Shown here in pieces: positions 8,822-16,856 of a stretch of DNA of 64,000 bases. The notes beneath the pieces were generated by a model, which saw only the letters and a program-made list of their open reading frames with translations, was not told where the DNA came from and ran no database searches. How positions within the stretch are numbered: position 1 is the stretch's first letter; each line of letters starts with the position of its first letter. The position numbers and the translations under genes were made by a program. Source of the stretch: Pseudomonas sp. SJZ074 (GTDB taxonomy: Bacteria; Pseudomonadota; Gammaproteobacteria; Pseudomonadales; Pseudomonadaceae); the NCBI RefSeq assembly GCF_007828215.1, contig NZ_VIUE01000002.1, positions 372,001 to 436,000 on the forward strand, given 5' to 3'.

Positions 8822-8858
8822 CGCCACAACCCCTTCGACAACCCTTTGGAGTCACCGG

Positions 8859-10367
8859 ATGGAACGACTGATGCCCTTCGACATCCTGCGGCCATCGTTG
8901 CAGGGCGCCCTTGTGTCGCTGCTCCTGCTGTCGAGCGCGTTCGCAGAGGTGCCCAGGATGCCCACCGTGGTTCCGGTGCCACCTTCAGGCAAGCCACCGC
9001 TCTCGTCGGCCAACACCCAGGGTACCGAATACAGCGACCTCAACCGGCATGGCTACGTCGAGGAGGAGTTTTACCTGCAAGGGGTGGCGCCGGCCATCAC
9101 CGCCGCGGGCAAAAGCCTCTTCGAGGCGCCCTACACCACGCGCATCCTGGTCCGTAGGCCAGCGGACCCGGCGCGCTTCAATGGCACGGTGGTGATAGAG
9201 CCGTTCAGTTGGTTCGGCGAACGCGGCGCCGGCTGGATCCTGACCCGCGATTACCTGTTGCGTCGCGGTTACGCTTACGTCGGCTACACGTTGAACATCA
9301 ACAAGCCGCAAGTGGACCCCAAGTTCATTTCGGAAACCCTCGCCGCCGAGGCCGAGCAGATCGCCCAATACGGACGCATCGTCAATTTCGAGTTCATGCG
9401 CCGCTTCGATTATGCACGCTATGCACCACTGGGCAGCTATTACGATCCGGAACGCTTCACCCGCGGCAACGGGCCCGATCCATTCGTGCCGCAGTCCCAG
9501 GGCATCGGCGCGCAGCTGGCGTTGCTGCTGAAGACCCATTCGGCGCAAGGCCCGTTGGCGAACCTCGACGTGCATCGGGTCTACGTCAACAGTTGGGCCG
9601 TGACGGCGCAGGTCTGGATGGACTACCTCGACCAGGGCCGGCACCAGCAATGGCGCATGCCCGACGCGGCGCCGCTGATCGACGGCTATATGACCGGCCG
9701 CATGGCCTACGGCGAGGTCGGCGGCGACGTCATCCGAGTGCCACGGCAGATGCCTGCCGGCGTGCCGTTCGTGACGGTCTATAGCCAGTCCGAACTGATG
9801 CACGACGTGCTCGAAGGCATCGATCTACCGCCCGATACCGATAGCCCGCAGTTGCGCTATTACGAAGTGACCGGCATGCCGCACCTGCGCTTGGCCGACC
9901 TCAGTACGGAGCATACCGAACACGTCGCGGCAGACATCGGCAAGGGCGACGACCCACGGTGCCAGACGCTGTACGACGAGCCGGCAGAATGGGTGGTCTC
10001 GGCACTCCTCGATGGCATGGACCAATGGGTGCGCGAGGGCAAACCGATGCCCAAGGCCCCCCGCGTGCTACGCGAGGGCAAAACTGTCGTGCGCGACCCC
10101 GCTACCGGCAACCTGCAAGGCGGCGTGCGTCCGCCGTGGGTGCAAGTGCCCAGCGCGACCTACCTCACGGATCAGGAAACCGGCTGCGGCCTGATCTACG
10201 ACACCAAGGTGCCCTACACCAAGGACCGGCTCGGGCAACGCTATGGCAGCTTCGGCAACTACGAACAGCAGTTCGAGAACGCCAAGGCCATTTCGATCAA
10301 GGATGGCTATCTCCTCCCGGAAGATGCGCCTGGCCTGCGTCCGATCGCCAAACCCCAAGACTTCTAA
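8859..10367 (+). CDS. Exported alpha/beta-hydrolase domain protein
   Basis: A 502-residue exported protein (signal about residues 1-28 from the ATG at 8859, ribosome site TGGAG). It resembles the large alpha/beta-hydrolase domain family PF20091. In that family the nucleophile elbow reads G-x-S-Q-S; here it reads V-N-S-W-A with Ser245, so the serine is kept but the glycines are not. A candidate histidine, His342, lies in TGMPHLRLADL. The protein could cleave an ester or amide in the periplasm, or could have lost catalysis and act in binding. It sits between the secreted protein and two DUF6644-like membrane genes. No substrate can be given. Confidence 0.75.
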   Translation: MERLMPFDILRPSLQGALVSLLLLSSAFAEVPRMPTVVPVPPSGKPPLSSANTQGTEYSDLNRHGYVEEEFYLQGVAPAITAAGKSLFEAPYTTRILVRRPADPARFNGTVVIEPFSWFGERGAGWILTRDYLLRRGYAYVGYTLNINKPQVDPKFISETLAAEAEQIAQYGRIVNFEFMRRFDYARYAPLGSYYDPERFTRGNGPDPFVPQSQGIGAQLALLLKTHSAQGPLANLDVHRVYVNSWAVTAQVWMDYLDQGRHQQWRMPDAAPLIDGYMTGRMAYGEVGGDVIRVPRQMPAGVPFVTVYSQSELMHDVLEGIDLPPDTDSPQLRYYEVTGMPHLRLADLSTEHTEHVAADIGKGDDPRCQTLYDEPAEWVVSALLDGMDQWVREGKPMPKAPRVLREGKTVVRDPATGNLQGGVRPPWVQVPSATYLTDQETGCGLIYDTKVPYTKDRLGQRYGSFGNYEQQFENAKAISIKDGYLLPEDAPGLRPIAKPQDF

Positions 10368-10387
10368 CCCACAGTGGGAGAAAGCAC

Positions 10388-10876
10388 ATGTCATCAGCAC
10401 CGATCATTGACTGGCTCTACGCCACACCGGTGAGTACTGCCATCAGGGACATGCTCTGGGTCGTGCCCACGGTCCAATCCATTCATATCGTGGCCATCGC
10501 GGTGATCTTCGGCTCCGCCGTCATCTCCGACCTTCGGCTGGCCGGTGTGTTCGCCACGGACGAGCCCATGCGCGGCGTCATCCGTCGCTATTACCCATGG
10601 ATGCGCAATGCGCTCATCGTCCTGCTCCTGACGGGGTTGGTCATGACCGTCGGCGAGCCGGACCGGGTGCTCGTCAACTCGACGTTCTGGCTGAAAATGG
10701 CCTTGGTGGTCAGTGCGTTCACCCTGGCCTGGTGGGTCCGGCGCCCCTTGCTGCGCCCTGCCGATCCGACACGCAGCGAAGGCACGGACGGTTTGGTCAA
10801 GACGCAGGCCTGGCTGTCGATCGCCTTGTGGTGCGTGGTGATCTTCTGCGGCCGCTGGATCGCCTACACGATCTAA
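10388..10876 (+). CDS. DUF6644-like membrane protein, copy 1
   Basis: A 162-residue protein with four to five predicted membrane helices and no known catalytic motif. A glycine-rich ribosome site (GGGAG) precedes the ATG at 10388. Shared with the next gene: a HIV-I-x-FG segment after helix 1 (SIHIVAIAVIFGS; VHVIGIALVFGT), an (I/V)DLRL(A/L)G motif, FWxKM(A/G), and a C-terminal CGRWIAYTI/LGRWIAFF ending. The histidine near the start of helix 2 could bind haem or metal, but that is speculation. The DUF6644 assignment is from memory. Confidence 0.7.
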   Translation: MSSAPIIDWLYATPVSTAIRDMLWVVPTVQSIHIVAIAVIFGSAVISDLRLAGVFATDEPMRGVIRRYYPWMRNALIVLLLTGLVMTVGEPDRVLVNSTFWLKMALVVSAFTLAWWVRRPLLRPADPTRSEGTDGLVKTQAWLSIALWCVVIFCGRWIAYTI

Positions 10877-10914
10877 CGGCGCGCATCTTCAACAAACGCT
10901 CTCAGGTATTTGCC

Positions 10915-11403
10915 ATGGACATTCAATCGAACCTGCAAGCCCTCGAGGCCACCTCTGTCACCTCCCTGATCAGAGAGTCGGGCTTCGCCTTCCCAACCCT
11001 GGAATCGGTACACGTGATCGGTATCGCGCTGGTGTTCGGGACTATCGCCGTGGTGGACTTACGCCTGCTCGGCATTGCATCCCATCGCCGCAGCGCGCTA
11101 CGGCTGATCCAGGAACTGTTGCCGTACACCTGGGTCGCCTTTGCGACATGCGTGATCACGGGTCTGCTCATGTTCGTCTCCAACGCCTCCACCTATGCCC
11201 AGAACCCGGTTTTCTGGGCAAAGATGGGGCTGTTGCTGCTGGCGGGCCTCAACATGGGGATTTTTCACCTGGGGGTCTTTCGCAGGATCGGCGAATGGGA
11301 CACGACGCTACCGCCCCCCGGCCGTGCCCGTGTCGCCGGCTTCGGTTCGATGGTGTTGTGGGCTGGCGTGATCTGCCTTGGCCGCTGGATCGCGTTTTTC
11401 TGA
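10915..11403 (+). CDS. DUF6644-like membrane protein, copy 2
   Basis: Also 162 residues and a diverged tandem duplicate of the preceding gene, keeping the same helix order and the GRWIAFF end. The ATG at 10915 was chosen because it aligns with the start of copy 1. Its stop codon overlaps the start of the next gene (TGATG), showing translational coupling of this unknown-function block with the metal transporter genes. The equal lengths suggest the two copies form a heterodimer, which is inference. Confidence 0.7.
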   Translation: MDIQSNLQALEATSVTSLIRESGFAFPTLESVHVIGIALVFGTIAVVDLRLLGIASHRRSALRLIQELLPYTWVAFATCVITGLLMFVSNASTYAQNPVFWAKMGLLLLAGLNMGIFHLGVFRRIGEWDTTLPPPGRARVAGFGSMVLWAGVICLGRWIAFF

Positions 11404-12164
11404 TGGCGCGCCTACTGCCACGCTGGCGTCGGCCCACCACAGGCCTGCCCGGCGGCGACCACGGCGAAGCAGTCAATGTGGTGCGTCCGGTGTCCGGTCG
11501 GTGGGAGTCCCTGGCAATGCTGCTGGCGACTCTGACAGTCATCGTCGGCGTGGCCGGTTATGTAGTGCTGCGCCCCCAGGCAGTCGGCCCACCCACTGCA
11601 TTGAGCTGGCAAGTGCGTTCCTTCGATGGCTTGGGTACGGTCGATCAGGCCATTCATAGCGCACTGTTGCCTGCCGGTGAAGAGATCATCTGGTTCAACA
11701 ACGATACCGGCGGCTGGATCACCCTGGAACATGCCCAGGACCTGGCGCTGCCGCCGTTCTACCGCGACGCATTCTGGAAGAGAAACGGCCAGGTGCGCTG
11801 GCAATTGATTCTGCCTGGCACCCACCAGCCCCACAGCCCTTCCGGCGACCAGCACGTTGACGACGCGCCCCCTGCGGACAAGAGCGTCAACGATGTCTCG
11901 CAAGCCACCCTGGGCCAAGGCGCCACCGTCTACTACGGCTCCGGCGGCAACGTGCCGGGCCAGAGCGCCTACCTGCTGGTGATCGGGCACGCCCATGCGG
12001 GTGTCATGTGGGCCAACCAGGCGACGATCTGGGTCCAGCGGGACCCGAATGCCCCCTACCCGGGCATCGTCAAACCCGAATCGCTGGTCAGCAAAGGCTG
12101 GCGCCAGGTCATCCCCTATGACGGTACCCGCGAAGTCGAACGCGTAAAAGGAACCCAGCCATGA
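11403..12164 (+). CDS. DUF6162 family membrane-anchored protein
   Basis: A 253-residue protein with one membrane anchor (about residues 37-58, LAMLLATLTVIVGVAGYVVL) and a periplasmic domain. A histidine- and acid-rich stretch near residues 140-165 (THQPHSP..DQHVDDAPPADK) and IGHAHAG near residue 197 look suited to metal handling. DUF6162 genes in Pseudomonas accompany zinc-type ABC transporters (family knowledge), as here. Its start overlaps the stop of the membrane protein before it, and its stop overlaps the next gene (ATGA at 12161). It may pass metal to the binding protein. Confidence 0.78.
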   Translation: MARLLPRWRRPTTGLPGGDHGEAVNVVRPVSGRWESLAMLLATLTVIVGVAGYVVLRPQAVGPPTALSWQVRSFDGLGTVDQAIHSALLPAGEEIIWFNNDTGGWITLEHAQDLALPPFYRDAFWKRNGQVRWQLILPGTHQPHSPSGDQHVDDAPPADKSVNDVSQATLGQGATVYYGSGGNVPGQSAYLLVIGHAHAGVMWANQATIWVQRDPNAPYPGIVKPESLVSKGWRQVIPYDGTREVERVKGTQP

Positions 12165-13096
12165 CCGTCCCTGCGAAACACCGGGTACCGCTGCGCCGCT
12201 GGATCGCGCTGCTGATGCTGATACCCGCCCTCCTGCTCCTCGGCCAGGCACACGCCCAGGGCAAGAAGCTCAAGGTCGGCGTCACCCTGCATCCCTACTA
12301 CAGCTTCGTGGCGAACATCGTCGGCGATCGGGCGGAGGTCGTTGCGCTCATTCCGGCGGAGGCGAACCCACACAACTACCAACCGCAACCCGCCGACATC
12401 ACCCGCGCGATGAGCCTCGATGCACTGGTCGTCAATGGCATCGGCCACGACCAATGGGCCTTCCAGATCGTCAAGGCCGCCGGGCGCAGCGAGAACCTGC
12501 CGATCATCCAGGCCAACGCCACCGTTGCCCTCATCCCCATCGGCGGCGACCAGGACGGTGCCAAGGTGGTCAATCCGCATACCTTCGTCTCCACCACCGC
12601 GGCGATACAACAGGTGTTCGAAATCGCCCGCCGTTTGGGCGAACTGGACCCGGACAACGCGGCTGTCTATCGACACAACGCCCTGGCCTACGCCGGCCGT
12701 ATCCGTGCGCTGCGGGCGCGCTTCATGACGCGGTTTGCCAACCTGGACCTGTCTTCGTTCCGGTGCGCCAGCACACACGCCGGCTACGACTACCTGATGC
12801 AGGAGTTCGGCCTGTTCGTGAGCGCCGTCATCGAGCCGCGTCACGGCGTTGCGCCGACTGCGCGGCAGCTGGCCAATACCATCGACGCGATCAAGAAAGC
12901 CAACGTGCGTGTGCTGTTCGCCGAGAAGTACTTTTCCATCGACCTGGCCAAACCCATCGAGGCGGCGACCGGCGTCCGGGTCTTCGCCCTGTCCCATATC
13001 ACCGGCAGCACCTACAGCGCCGACGAATTCGAGGTGGCGATGAGCGAGAACCTCGAAACCCTGGCCGAGGCCGTCGAGTTCACACAACAACAATGA
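12161..13096 (+). CDS. Metal ABC transporter solute-binding protein (ZnuA/TroA type)
   Basis: A 311-residue periplasmic protein of ABC cluster 9 that captures Zn2+ or Mn2+ for the permease below. The signal peptide is about residues 1-33 (ending AHAQG). The expected ligand positions are present: His in EANPHNYQP, His in NPHTFVS, His in STHAGYDY, and a later SHITGS region. The long acidic/His loop of true ZnuA is lacking; that role could fall to the DUF6162 protein. It is translationally coupled to both neighbours. Metal choice cannot be settled from sequence. Confidence 0.88.
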   Translation: MTVPAKHRVPLRRWIALLMLIPALLLLGQAHAQGKKLKVGVTLHPYYSFVANIVGDRAEVVALIPAEANPHNYQPQPADITRAMSLDALVVNGIGHDQWAFQIVKAAGRSENLPIIQANATVALIPIGGDQDGAKVVNPHTFVSTTAAIQQVFEIARRLGELDPDNAAVYRHNALAYAGRIRALRARFMTRFANLDLSSFRCASTHAGYDYLMQEFGLFVSAVIEPRHGVAPTARQLANTIDAIKKANVRVLFAEKYFSIDLAKPIEAATGVRVFALSHITGSTYSADEFEVAMSENLETLAEAVEFTQQQ

Positions 13097-13110
13097 GTGA
13101 GGAACCAGCG

Positions 13111-13791
13111 ATGCGCGGACCCGCCGTGGTGTTCGATAACGTTTCATTGCAACTGGGCGGTACGCAAGTGCTGGACGCGGTGAGCTTCCGGATCGAGGCC
13201 GGCGCCCTCCATTGCCTGGTCGGTCCGAACGGCGGTGGTAAGACTTCCCTGGTGCGCGCGCTGCTGGGGCAGATGCCGCATTCGGGGGTTATCCGCTTTG
13301 AAGGCGGGCTTGCGAAACCGTTGGGGTATGTCCCGCAGTTGCTGGACTTCGACCGCAACGTGCCGATGACCGTCAACGATGTCATGGCCTTGCTTGGTCA
13401 ACGCCGGCCGGCGTTCCTGGGTTCGGCCCGCTCCACCCGGGCGGCCAACGCCGGAGCCCTGGAGCGTACCGGCGTTGCCGGACTGGGCGGTAAGCTCTTT
13501 GGCAGCCTGTCCGGTGGCGAACGCCAGCGTGTGCTGCTGGCCCAGGCGATCACTCCGGTGCCCTGGCTACTGATCCTCGACGAGCCGACCGCCGGCATCG
13601 ACGAAGCGGGCATTCTCCTGGTGGAAGCGCTGGTGGCCGAGCTGCACCAGAGCGGCGTCACCATTCTCTGGATCAACCATGACCTGGGCCAGGTCAGGCG
13701 CATTGCGCAGTCGGTCACCGGCATCAACCAGCGGGTGATATTCGATAGGCCGCCCCATCAGGTCGCCCAGCATCTGGAGAGCAGCCGATGA
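13111..13791 (+). CDS. Metal ABC transporter ATP-binding protein
   Basis: A 226-residue ABC ATPase with Walker A GPNGGGKTS, the signature LSGGERQR, Walker B LLILDEPTAG and the H-loop in WINHD. The ATG at 13111 has a good ribosome site (TGAGGA); an in-frame ATG at 13093 overlaps the previous stop and would add six residues. It pairs with the permease at 13788, whose start overlaps its stop. It energises uptake by the binding proteins encoded on either side. Confidence 0.92.
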   Translation: MRGPAVVFDNVSLQLGGTQVLDAVSFRIEAGALHCLVGPNGGGKTSLVRALLGQMPHSGVIRFEGGLAKPLGYVPQLLDFDRNVPMTVNDVMALLGQRRPAFLGSARSTRAANAGALERTGVAGLGGKLFGSLSGGERQRVLLAQAITPVPWLLILDEPTAGIDEAGILLVEALVAELHQSGVTILWINHDLGQVRRIAQSVTGINQRVIFDRPPHQVAQHLESSR

Positions 13792-14693
13792 ACGCCTTCT
13801 ACACGTTCATCCGCGACCACCTCCAGGCACTTGCCGCGAGCCACCTGCTGCCGCAGCCGTTCGAATACGAGTTCGTGATCAACGCGCTGCTCTGCGCACT
13901 GCTCATCGGGCCGTTGCTGGGTGTGTTGGGTTCCATGGTGATGATCAAGCGCATGGCCTTCTTCAGCCAGGCGGTGGGCAATGCGGCGATGACTGGCGTG
14001 GCCATTGGCGTGCTGATCGGCGAATCCTACACCTCCCCTTACCTGTCGATGTTCGGCTTCTGCGTGCTGTTCGCCCTGACGCTGAAGTACACCCAGCACC
14101 GCACCACCCTGTCCAACGACACGCTGATCGGTGTGTTCCTGTCGATCTCGCTGGCGGTCGGCGCCTCGTTGCTGTTGTTCGTGTCAGCGAAGATCAACAC
14201 CCATGTGATGGAAAGCGTGCTGTTCGGCTCCATCCTGGCGGTGGACCACACCGACATGAACGTGCTGCTGATCGTCACGGCGACCTGTGCCCTGGTCGGA
14301 TTGCCGCTGTACAACAGCATTCTGCTGGCGAGCCTCAACCCGAGCCTGGCCCATGCCCGCGGCGTACCGGTGCGTGTCGTCGAATACCTGTTCGTCGTGC
14401 TCGTCACCCTGGTGACGGTCGCCTGCCTGAAGATCATCGGCGCCGTGCTGGTGGAAGCCCTTTTGCTGATACCGGCGGCGGCCGCGCGCAATGTCAGCCG
14501 TTCGCTCCCGGGGCTGGTCACCCTTGCCATCCTGATTGCAACGTTTGCCTGCGTGTTCGGCATCCTGGCACCGATGCAATACCAGATCCCCGTGCCCACC
14601 GGCGGTGCGATCGTGATCATCGCCGCCCTGGTGTTTGTCGTGACCGCCGTCATCCGCGCCTCCACGTCCCGATTCAGGGGGGCCAGCGTATGA
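13788..14693 (+). CDS. Metal ABC transporter permease (ZnuB type)
   Basis: A 301-residue inner-membrane permease of the ABC-3 family with about eight helices. Recognisable family segments include MIKRMAFFSQAVGNAAMTG and the late VACLKIIGAVLVEALLLIPAAAARN. It overlaps the ATPase by four bases and the second solute-binding gene by four bases. Together with 12161 and 13111 it forms a complete Zn/Mn importer. Confidence 0.92.
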   Translation: MNAFYTFIRDHLQALAASHLLPQPFEYEFVINALLCALLIGPLLGVLGSMVMIKRMAFFSQAVGNAAMTGVAIGVLIGESYTSPYLSMFGFCVLFALTLKYTQHRTTLSNDTLIGVFLSISLAVGASLLLFVSAKINTHVMESVLFGSILAVDHTDMNVLLIVTATCALVGLPLYNSILLASLNPSLAHARGVPVRVVEYLFVVLVTLVTVACLKIIGAVLVEALLLIPAAAARNVSRSLPGLVTLAILIATFACVFGILAPMQYQIPVPTGGAIVIIAALVFVVTAVIRASTSRFRGASV

Positions 14694-15664
14694 AGCCGCT
14701 CAGCCTGTCACGTCGATCCTGGCTGGTGGTGCTGGCACTGCTGCTGGGCAGCCAGCTCAATGCCTTCGCCGGTCCGCGGGTGTTGGTCGCACTGCCGGGC
14801 GTGCATGCGCTCACCTCGGCACTCAGCGAGGGTACGAGCATCGAGGTGCTCCGTATTCCATCGGACGCTGCCGTGCCCATGGAAAGCCAGGCCAATGCGC
14901 TGTCGCGCCTGGACACCAAGGTGTTCCAGCAGGCCGACGCGGTGGTCACCCTGAGCAGCCTCTGGCGTGCCGATCCGCTGTTTGCGGCCGCCCGTCGCCA
15001 CAACCTGCGGATCATCGAAATCGATGCCTCGCGCTCCTGGGACCCGATCAAGCCCGGCGTGGCGGTGGTCCGTACACCCGCGAACGACGTGCCTTGGGCC
15101 GGCCCGCGTGATGTCGGTGTCGGCCCGTCGCCCTATGCCTGGCTCGGCCCTGTCAACGCCATGCGCATGTCGGCGCTGATCACCGCCGACCTGGTGCGCC
15201 TGTCCCCCGCCGATGCGCCTCGGATCATCCGTAACCTCGCCACGCTGGAGGACCGATTGCGCCAGCTCAAGGCCGAGTACGACGCCCGGCTGGTGGAACT
15301 GCCGGATCCACGGGTGCTGTCGCTGGCCAACGAATTCATCTACTTGTTCGGCGAATTCGACATCTTTGTCGATGGCTGGTTTGTCCGGCAGGACGTCGAC
15401 TGGAGCGACGACGACCGCGCCGCGCTGACCCGATACCTGCGCGAGCGCAACATCCACGTAGTCGTCCACAAATGGGCGCCGGACGCCAGGATCGCCAAGG
15501 CCATCGAAGACGGCGGCGCTCGGTTGCTGATTCTGGACGCGGGTAACCCGGGCCTATTCGCCGACCCGGCCAACGGGTACGAGGCGCTCCTGCGCTCGAA
15601 CCTGGATGCACTGCTGGCCGCCTTCGCCGCCCCAATAATCAAGCCGACCGTGGAGACCTTATGA
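14690..15664 (+). CDS. Second ZnuA-like solute-binding protein with altered metal site
   Basis: A 324-residue exported protein (signal about residues 1-28, ending AFA) with the two-lobed TroA/ZnuA layout joined by a long helix (about residues 165-205). The usual histidine ligands appear replaced. The NPHxWL position reads SPYAWLG (Tyr for His), the H-A-x-x-Y position reads ANEFIYL (Asn for His), and the first-lobe His motif is absent. It therefore may bind a metal complex, a different ligand, or serve as a structural partner. It is translationally coupled to the permease and the next small gene. The family call is good; the ligand is unknown. Confidence 0.78.
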   Translation: MKPLSLSRRSWLVVLALLLGSQLNAFAGPRVLVALPGVHALTSALSEGTSIEVLRIPSDAAVPMESQANALSRLDTKVFQQADAVVTLSSLWRADPLFAAARRHNLRIIEIDASRSWDPIKPGVAVVRTPANDVPWAGPRDVGVGPSPYAWLGPVNAMRMSALITADLVRLSPADAPRIIRNLATLEDRLRQLKAEYDARLVELPDPRVLSLANEFIYLFGEFDIFVDGWFVRQDVDWSDDDRAALTRYLRERNIHVVVHKWAPDARIAKAIEDGGARLLILDAGNPGLFADPANGYEALLRSNLDALLAAFAAPIIKPTVETL

Positions 15665-15984
15665 AATTACCCCGTTCAGTACATCGGCTATCGATGGCAG
15701 GTGCCCTGCTGTTCTGCCAGGCGGCCTTCGCCCATGCGCCCGTTTTCGACTGCTACATCGACAGCGATGACTGGGTGAAGTGCGAGGCCGGCTTCACCGA
15801 CGGCAGTTCCGCCGCCGGCCGGAAAATCCATGTCCGGGACATGAGCGACAAAGTGCTGTTCGAAGGCGCCGTCGGCCAGGACAACACCTACCGGTTCCAA
15901 CCCCCGAGCGGAAACTACTCGGTGCTGTTCCTCGGCGGCGACGGCCATGACGTCACGATCCAGTCCTCCGACATCTCAAAGTGA
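15661..15984 (+). CDS. Small exported protein of unknown function
   Basis: A 107-residue protein with a signal peptide (about residues 1-25, ending AFA). The mature part starts HAPVFDCYIDSDD, so an N-terminal histidine is exposed after cleavage, as in the DUF6152 and DUF4198 proteins of the same operon. It has two cysteines (FDCYIDSDDWVKCEAGF) that could form a disulfide and a carboxypeptidase-regulatory-like beta pattern (NTYRFQPPSGNYSVLFLGGDGH). It overlaps the previous gene by four bases and ends 8 bp before the next. I do not recognise the family. Confidence 0.72.
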   Translation: MKLPRSVHRLSMAGALLFCQAAFAHAPVFDCYIDSDDWVKCEAGFTDGSSAAGRKIHVRDMSDKVLFEGAVGQDNTYRFQPPSGNYSVLFLGGDGHDVTIQSSDISK

Positions 15985-15992
15985 AACCGCCC

Positions 15993-16814
15993 ATGATCAA
16001 CAAGAGAACACTGCTCCAGGCCCTTGCCGCTGCCTCCATCTGCCTGACCGGCGTCGCACAAGCGCATTTCCAGATGCTCTATGTCGAGGAAACGGCATTG
16101 CAGCGTGGGGAACAACTGGAGTTCGCGGTCGTCTTCACCCACCCCTTCGCCGGCGGCCCCACCATGGTCATGGGTGAACCCCGGGCCTTCAGCCACACCA
16201 GCTCGCTGGCCGGGGAAAAGCAGGATCTGCTCAAATACCTGCGGCCGGTCGAATGGCACACCCGCGATAACCGAGCGGCCGCCTATCGCGCGACGATTCC
16301 ACGGGAGCTGATGCGTTCGATGGGCGACCATGTCTTCCTGCTCGAACCCGAGCCCTACCTGGAAACCGAGGAAGACCTGTACATCCAGCAGTTCACCAAA
16401 CTGATCGTCAACGTCGGCGGCGTGCCCGGCCAATGGGCAGAGCCCCAGGACTTGCCGGTGGAAATCCAGCCCCTGAGCAAACCTTATGCGAACTGGACCG
16501 GCGGCGTGTTCCGCGCCCGGGTGCTGGCCGACGGTAAGCCCGTTCCGAACGCCAGAGTTGAAATCGAATACCTCAACCATGCCATCGACTTCGAGCACAA
16601 CGCCTTTGGGCAGCAAGCCTATGTCGCTGCTCCGCAACCGTCCTTCAACGTGCTGAGCACCTACGCCGATGCCGAAGGTGTCGTGACCATCGGCCTGCCC
16701 CGGGCCGGCTGGTGGGGCATCGCGGCACTCAACATCGGTGCGACGAAAACCCACAAGGGCAAACCCCTGTCCCAAGACGCCGTACTGTGGGTGCAGGCCA
16801 GGGACATGAAATAA
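15993..16814 (+). CDS. DUF4198 (NikM-like) exported protein
   Basis: A 273-residue protein of the DUF4198/NikM type (PF10670), linked in other bacteria to nickel or cobalt uptake. The signal peptide is about residues 1-24 (ending AQA); the mature protein begins with His (HFQMLYVEE), the N-terminal histidine typical of the family. Later segments include FTHPFAGGPTM, a Big/CNA-like RVLADGKPVPNARVEIEY and the family ending GWWGIAAL. The ATG at 15993 is preferred over a GTG at 15981. It is the last gene of the operon. Its presence supports a transition-metal role, although the core transporter is ZnuABC-like. Confidence 0.82.
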   Translation: MINKRTLLQALAAASICLTGVAQAHFQMLYVEETALQRGEQLEFAVVFTHPFAGGPTMVMGEPRAFSHTSSLAGEKQDLLKYLRPVEWHTRDNRAAAYRATIPRELMRSMGDHVFLLEPEPYLETEEDLYIQQFTKLIVNVGGVPGQWAEPQDLPVEIQPLSKPYANWTGGVFRARVLADGKPVPNARVEIEYLNHAIDFEHNAFGQQAYVAAPQPSFNVLSTYADAEGVVTIGLPRAGWWGIAALNIGATKTHKGKPLSQDAVLWVQARDMK

Positions 16815-16856
16815 CGACACCGGCGGCAGCGTCCAATCGGCAGGAAAGAAATCCGT

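Noticed and set aside
12454..13110. In-frame upstream extension of the metal ABC ATPase
   Set aside because: It lies over the solute-binding gene in another frame; the ATPase starts at 13111 (or 13093) with a ribosome site.
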